Below are positions 62,258 through 64,000 of a DNA stretch of 64,000 nt, in pieces; positions within the stretch are counted from its first letter, which is position 1; each line of letters starts with the position of its first letter. Location: NCBI GenBank assembly GCA_019614645.1, contig JABWDB010000019.1, positions 1,596,501 to 1,660,500 on the forward strand, in the 5' to 3' direction. The DNA is from Stratiolaelaps scimitus (lineage: Eukaryota > Arthropoda > Arachnida > Mesostigmata > Laelapidae). The notes beneath the pieces are model-generated. The model ran no database searches. It was not told the origin of the DNA and was given only the letters and a program-made list of their open reading frames with translations. Both the position numbers and the translations under genes were made by a program.

Positions 62258-62276
62258 ACACACACACACACTCACA
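62258..62276. repeat. (AC)n microsatellite
   Basis: An AC dinucleotide tract with one CT interruption near its right end. Confidence 0.9.
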
Positions 62277-63100
62277 CCATTGGTAGATCTAGCGACGAAA
62301 AAGGGCACAGGACAGCCACACTGTACTCATCGGCGGTATACAATACAATCACGCAAGATTACAGGGTAGATCACAGCCGCCCGCAGCCGGCGACGGATTC
62401 AATAGAATGAGGATGAAGGTGTCTCTCCCAACAGCAGATCGGGTGTACCCCTGCCTCTAGTTCGTGATGCAGCTCCATTGCTTGGCCTAGTCTGCGTTGG
62501 TCGAAGGTAGTACGCAATGCTGTTCACCCGTCGCCGCCCGATCACCAAACATACGTCTGTCTACACACGAGTCACTCGGATAGCCACTACCGCCATGATA
62601 GCAATCTGCTAGACGAATTCAATGCAGTAGTACCCCTCCCGCCTCTTACTCGTTGGATGTCCATAAGCACCGCTCGGGTCTGACACAACTCGGGACGGCT
62701 CCTCGAGCTGTGTCGGCCGTGTATTCATCTGCGCAAATGCTCATGTGGTGCCAGCACAGCCGGCCACCCAATGCCAGCTGGCATCCGGCAGCCGCCTGTC
62801 CAATCCATCCCATGGCTCTCTCGCGGCGTCAGGTTGCACGCCGGCAACATCCTGCTGCCGCTGGCAGCCGCAGTGCTTTGTTTAATATTTACCAGCGTGG
62901 TGGCTGGCTAGATAGTCAGCCACACATGTAGTGCCTCAGCGATGCCGGCAGAAACGACCCTCAGAGGCGACTCTCTGAGGAGAGCCGGAGGCTCTCGCAG
63001 AAACCAAGTGTACTTTGCCCCGCCCCTCCAACCACCACCCTCCGGTCTCAAGCGAAAGGTAGATCCCCACTACGACGATGACGGTCGTACAGCGGCCACC

Positions 63101-63689
63101 GGAAAATTCTCGCCGTAAGTCGTACATGAGTGTAACTAGAGAGGTTTGGGTTGTTACGCGTGTGTGTACGCATACATACCTAAATAGTGATTGTATCAAA
63201 CGACCGAGAGCTATGATAGCACGGATGGCCCTTGTCGATTCGTAACCTTCTCGGAACATTGCAGACATCCTATGAGTATTAGCTCCTTGAATGCTTTCCT
63301 CTGAATGGATAAGTAACTGATTCCTGCGGCGAAAACGCGTACGTGGGCCTGCTTGAGAGAGGGGAATACGATCCCATTTGGCTCCCGCTTGTATTTGGCG
63401 GGTTCCTGGGCGAGGTGGAGAATAAATGATTCTGTTCTCGACTCGTTTGAATTCACATTTCACTCGTTCACTTGAATAATGTATTTTTAAATACATTTAA
63501 ATACAAAGAAAACCATTTTTCGAATATTTTTTCAATATTCTTTTGAAAAAGGTACCTTTTCTTCGACGAGGTTAGAGCTCCGCATATTCACATTAGTATT
63601 AGGTTGTCGGCTTGTGCCGAAAATTGTGCTTTTATCGAGAGTTGGCACTTCTCAACGCCGGGTATCCCCGATTAATGATATGCCTGTTA
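63101..63689. other. AT-rich to intermediate stretch before the last SINE
   Basis: No supported gene. A 186-codon minus frame (62936-63496) crosses into this stretch but shows no recognised domain. An AT-rich stretch near 63480-63550 contains short ATTTAAATAC repeats. Confidence 0.45.
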
Positions 63690-63868
63690 AAAGTAAATTT
63701 TCCGGCCTGACCCACAGCCAACATTTAACGTCCACGGTACTGCTTTCGGCATTGCTTCATAAGACGGACCCTTTTCGATGCGAATGGGCAACGGTGGGGA
63801 TCGAACCTCTGCACCTACGTGCCTACTCCGATTGCAAGACGCATAAGAATGCACCACGATACCGGGTT
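63690..63868 (-). mobile_element. SINE-like repeat, family B, copy 2 (most complete)
   Basis: On the minus strand it begins near 63868 with GGTATCGTGGTGCATTCT, an A-box region whose GCAT and ATGC can pair as a D-like stem. It continues to a GCACGTAGGTGC hairpin and a strong B box, GGTTCGATCCCCACC (complement of about 63792-63806). The tail has ATGCCGAAAGCAGTA, GTGGACGTTAAATGTT and GGGTCAGGCCGG, ending near 63690. The landmarks occur in the same order as at 8595-8742. Box spacing fits a tRNA with a longer variable arm. Confidence 0.75.
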
Positions 63869-64000
63869 TGACAATGATGTGCAGGCTGCTCAAAAAGAAC
63901 TGCAAAGTGGGCAGTTATTAAGAACTCAATTTGTTTAGAACAATCACAAGGGCTCAAACAACTGTTACCTTTTAGGTATTACTACGAGGACCTGTCGGAG

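Larger units (their letters stand above)
60401..63100. other. AT-rich stretch then GC-rich block, no gene
   Basis: 60401-60900 is AT-rich and featureless. 60901-63100 is GC-richer, with a (TA)n array at 61830-61851 and an (AC)n array at 62258-62276. Frames are about 105 codons or less, with no recognised motif. Confidence 0.55.

Noticed and set aside
1..64000. Bacterial or phage features such as operons, CRISPR arrays, Shine-Dalgarno-led genes
   Set aside because: Nothing of this kind is visible. Repeats are microsatellites and animal-type mobile elements.

Overview
This is a stretch of eukaryotic nuclear DNA, most likely from an invertebrate animal. Three things support that: decayed non-LTR retrotransposon pieces of the kinds found in animal genomes, a mariner-family transposase fragment, and several tRNA-derived SINE-like repeats. 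The window is dense in (TA)n, (GA)n/(CT)n and (GT)n microsatellites, CpG is not depleted, and long open reading frames, operons and bacterial signals are absent. An arthropod, perhaps a chelicerate such as a mite or tick, would fit, but that is a low-confidence guess and no host gene is present to confirm it.

I find no host protein-coding gene I can support in 64 kb. The longest reading frames (about 220-290 codons) lie in GC-rich, low-complexity DNA, are often open on both strands, and resemble no known family. The window is best read as intergenic DNA or the inside of a very large intron.

The layout is a mosaic. GC-richer blocks (roughly 3.7-6.7, 9.5-13.5, 16.1-20.6, 27.0-28.6, 37.6-40.0, 47.3-53.9, 58.0-60.4 and 60.9-63.1 kb) carry purine-strand tracts, CGG/GCC triplet runs and GGTC/GGTT runs, but almost no recognisable transposon. 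AT-richer blocks between them hold most (TA)n arrays and nearly all mobile-element remnants.

The mobile elements are all broken. There is a LINE C-terminal zinc-knuckle fragment at 36.7-37.1 kb, a LINE reverse-transcriptase fragment at 43.65-44.18 kb, a mariner DD34D transposase 3' half at 44.57-45.0 kb, and a second reverse-transcriptase remnant on the minus strand near 46.3 kb. Two SINE-like families have more than one copy here. Family A (21.07-21.33, 22.54-22.67, 26.14-26.27 kb) has an unusual head of two hairpins in front of its tRNA-like part. Family B (8.60-8.74, 26.08-26.13, 63.69-63.87 kb) keeps a small hairpin just before its B box. Several single tRNA-like repeats are also visible.

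The most interesting items are the conserved two-hairpin head of family A, the head-to-head junction of families A and B at 26.13 kb, the exclusion of mobile elements from the GC-rich blocks, and a few short dispersed duplications that match no element I recognise.
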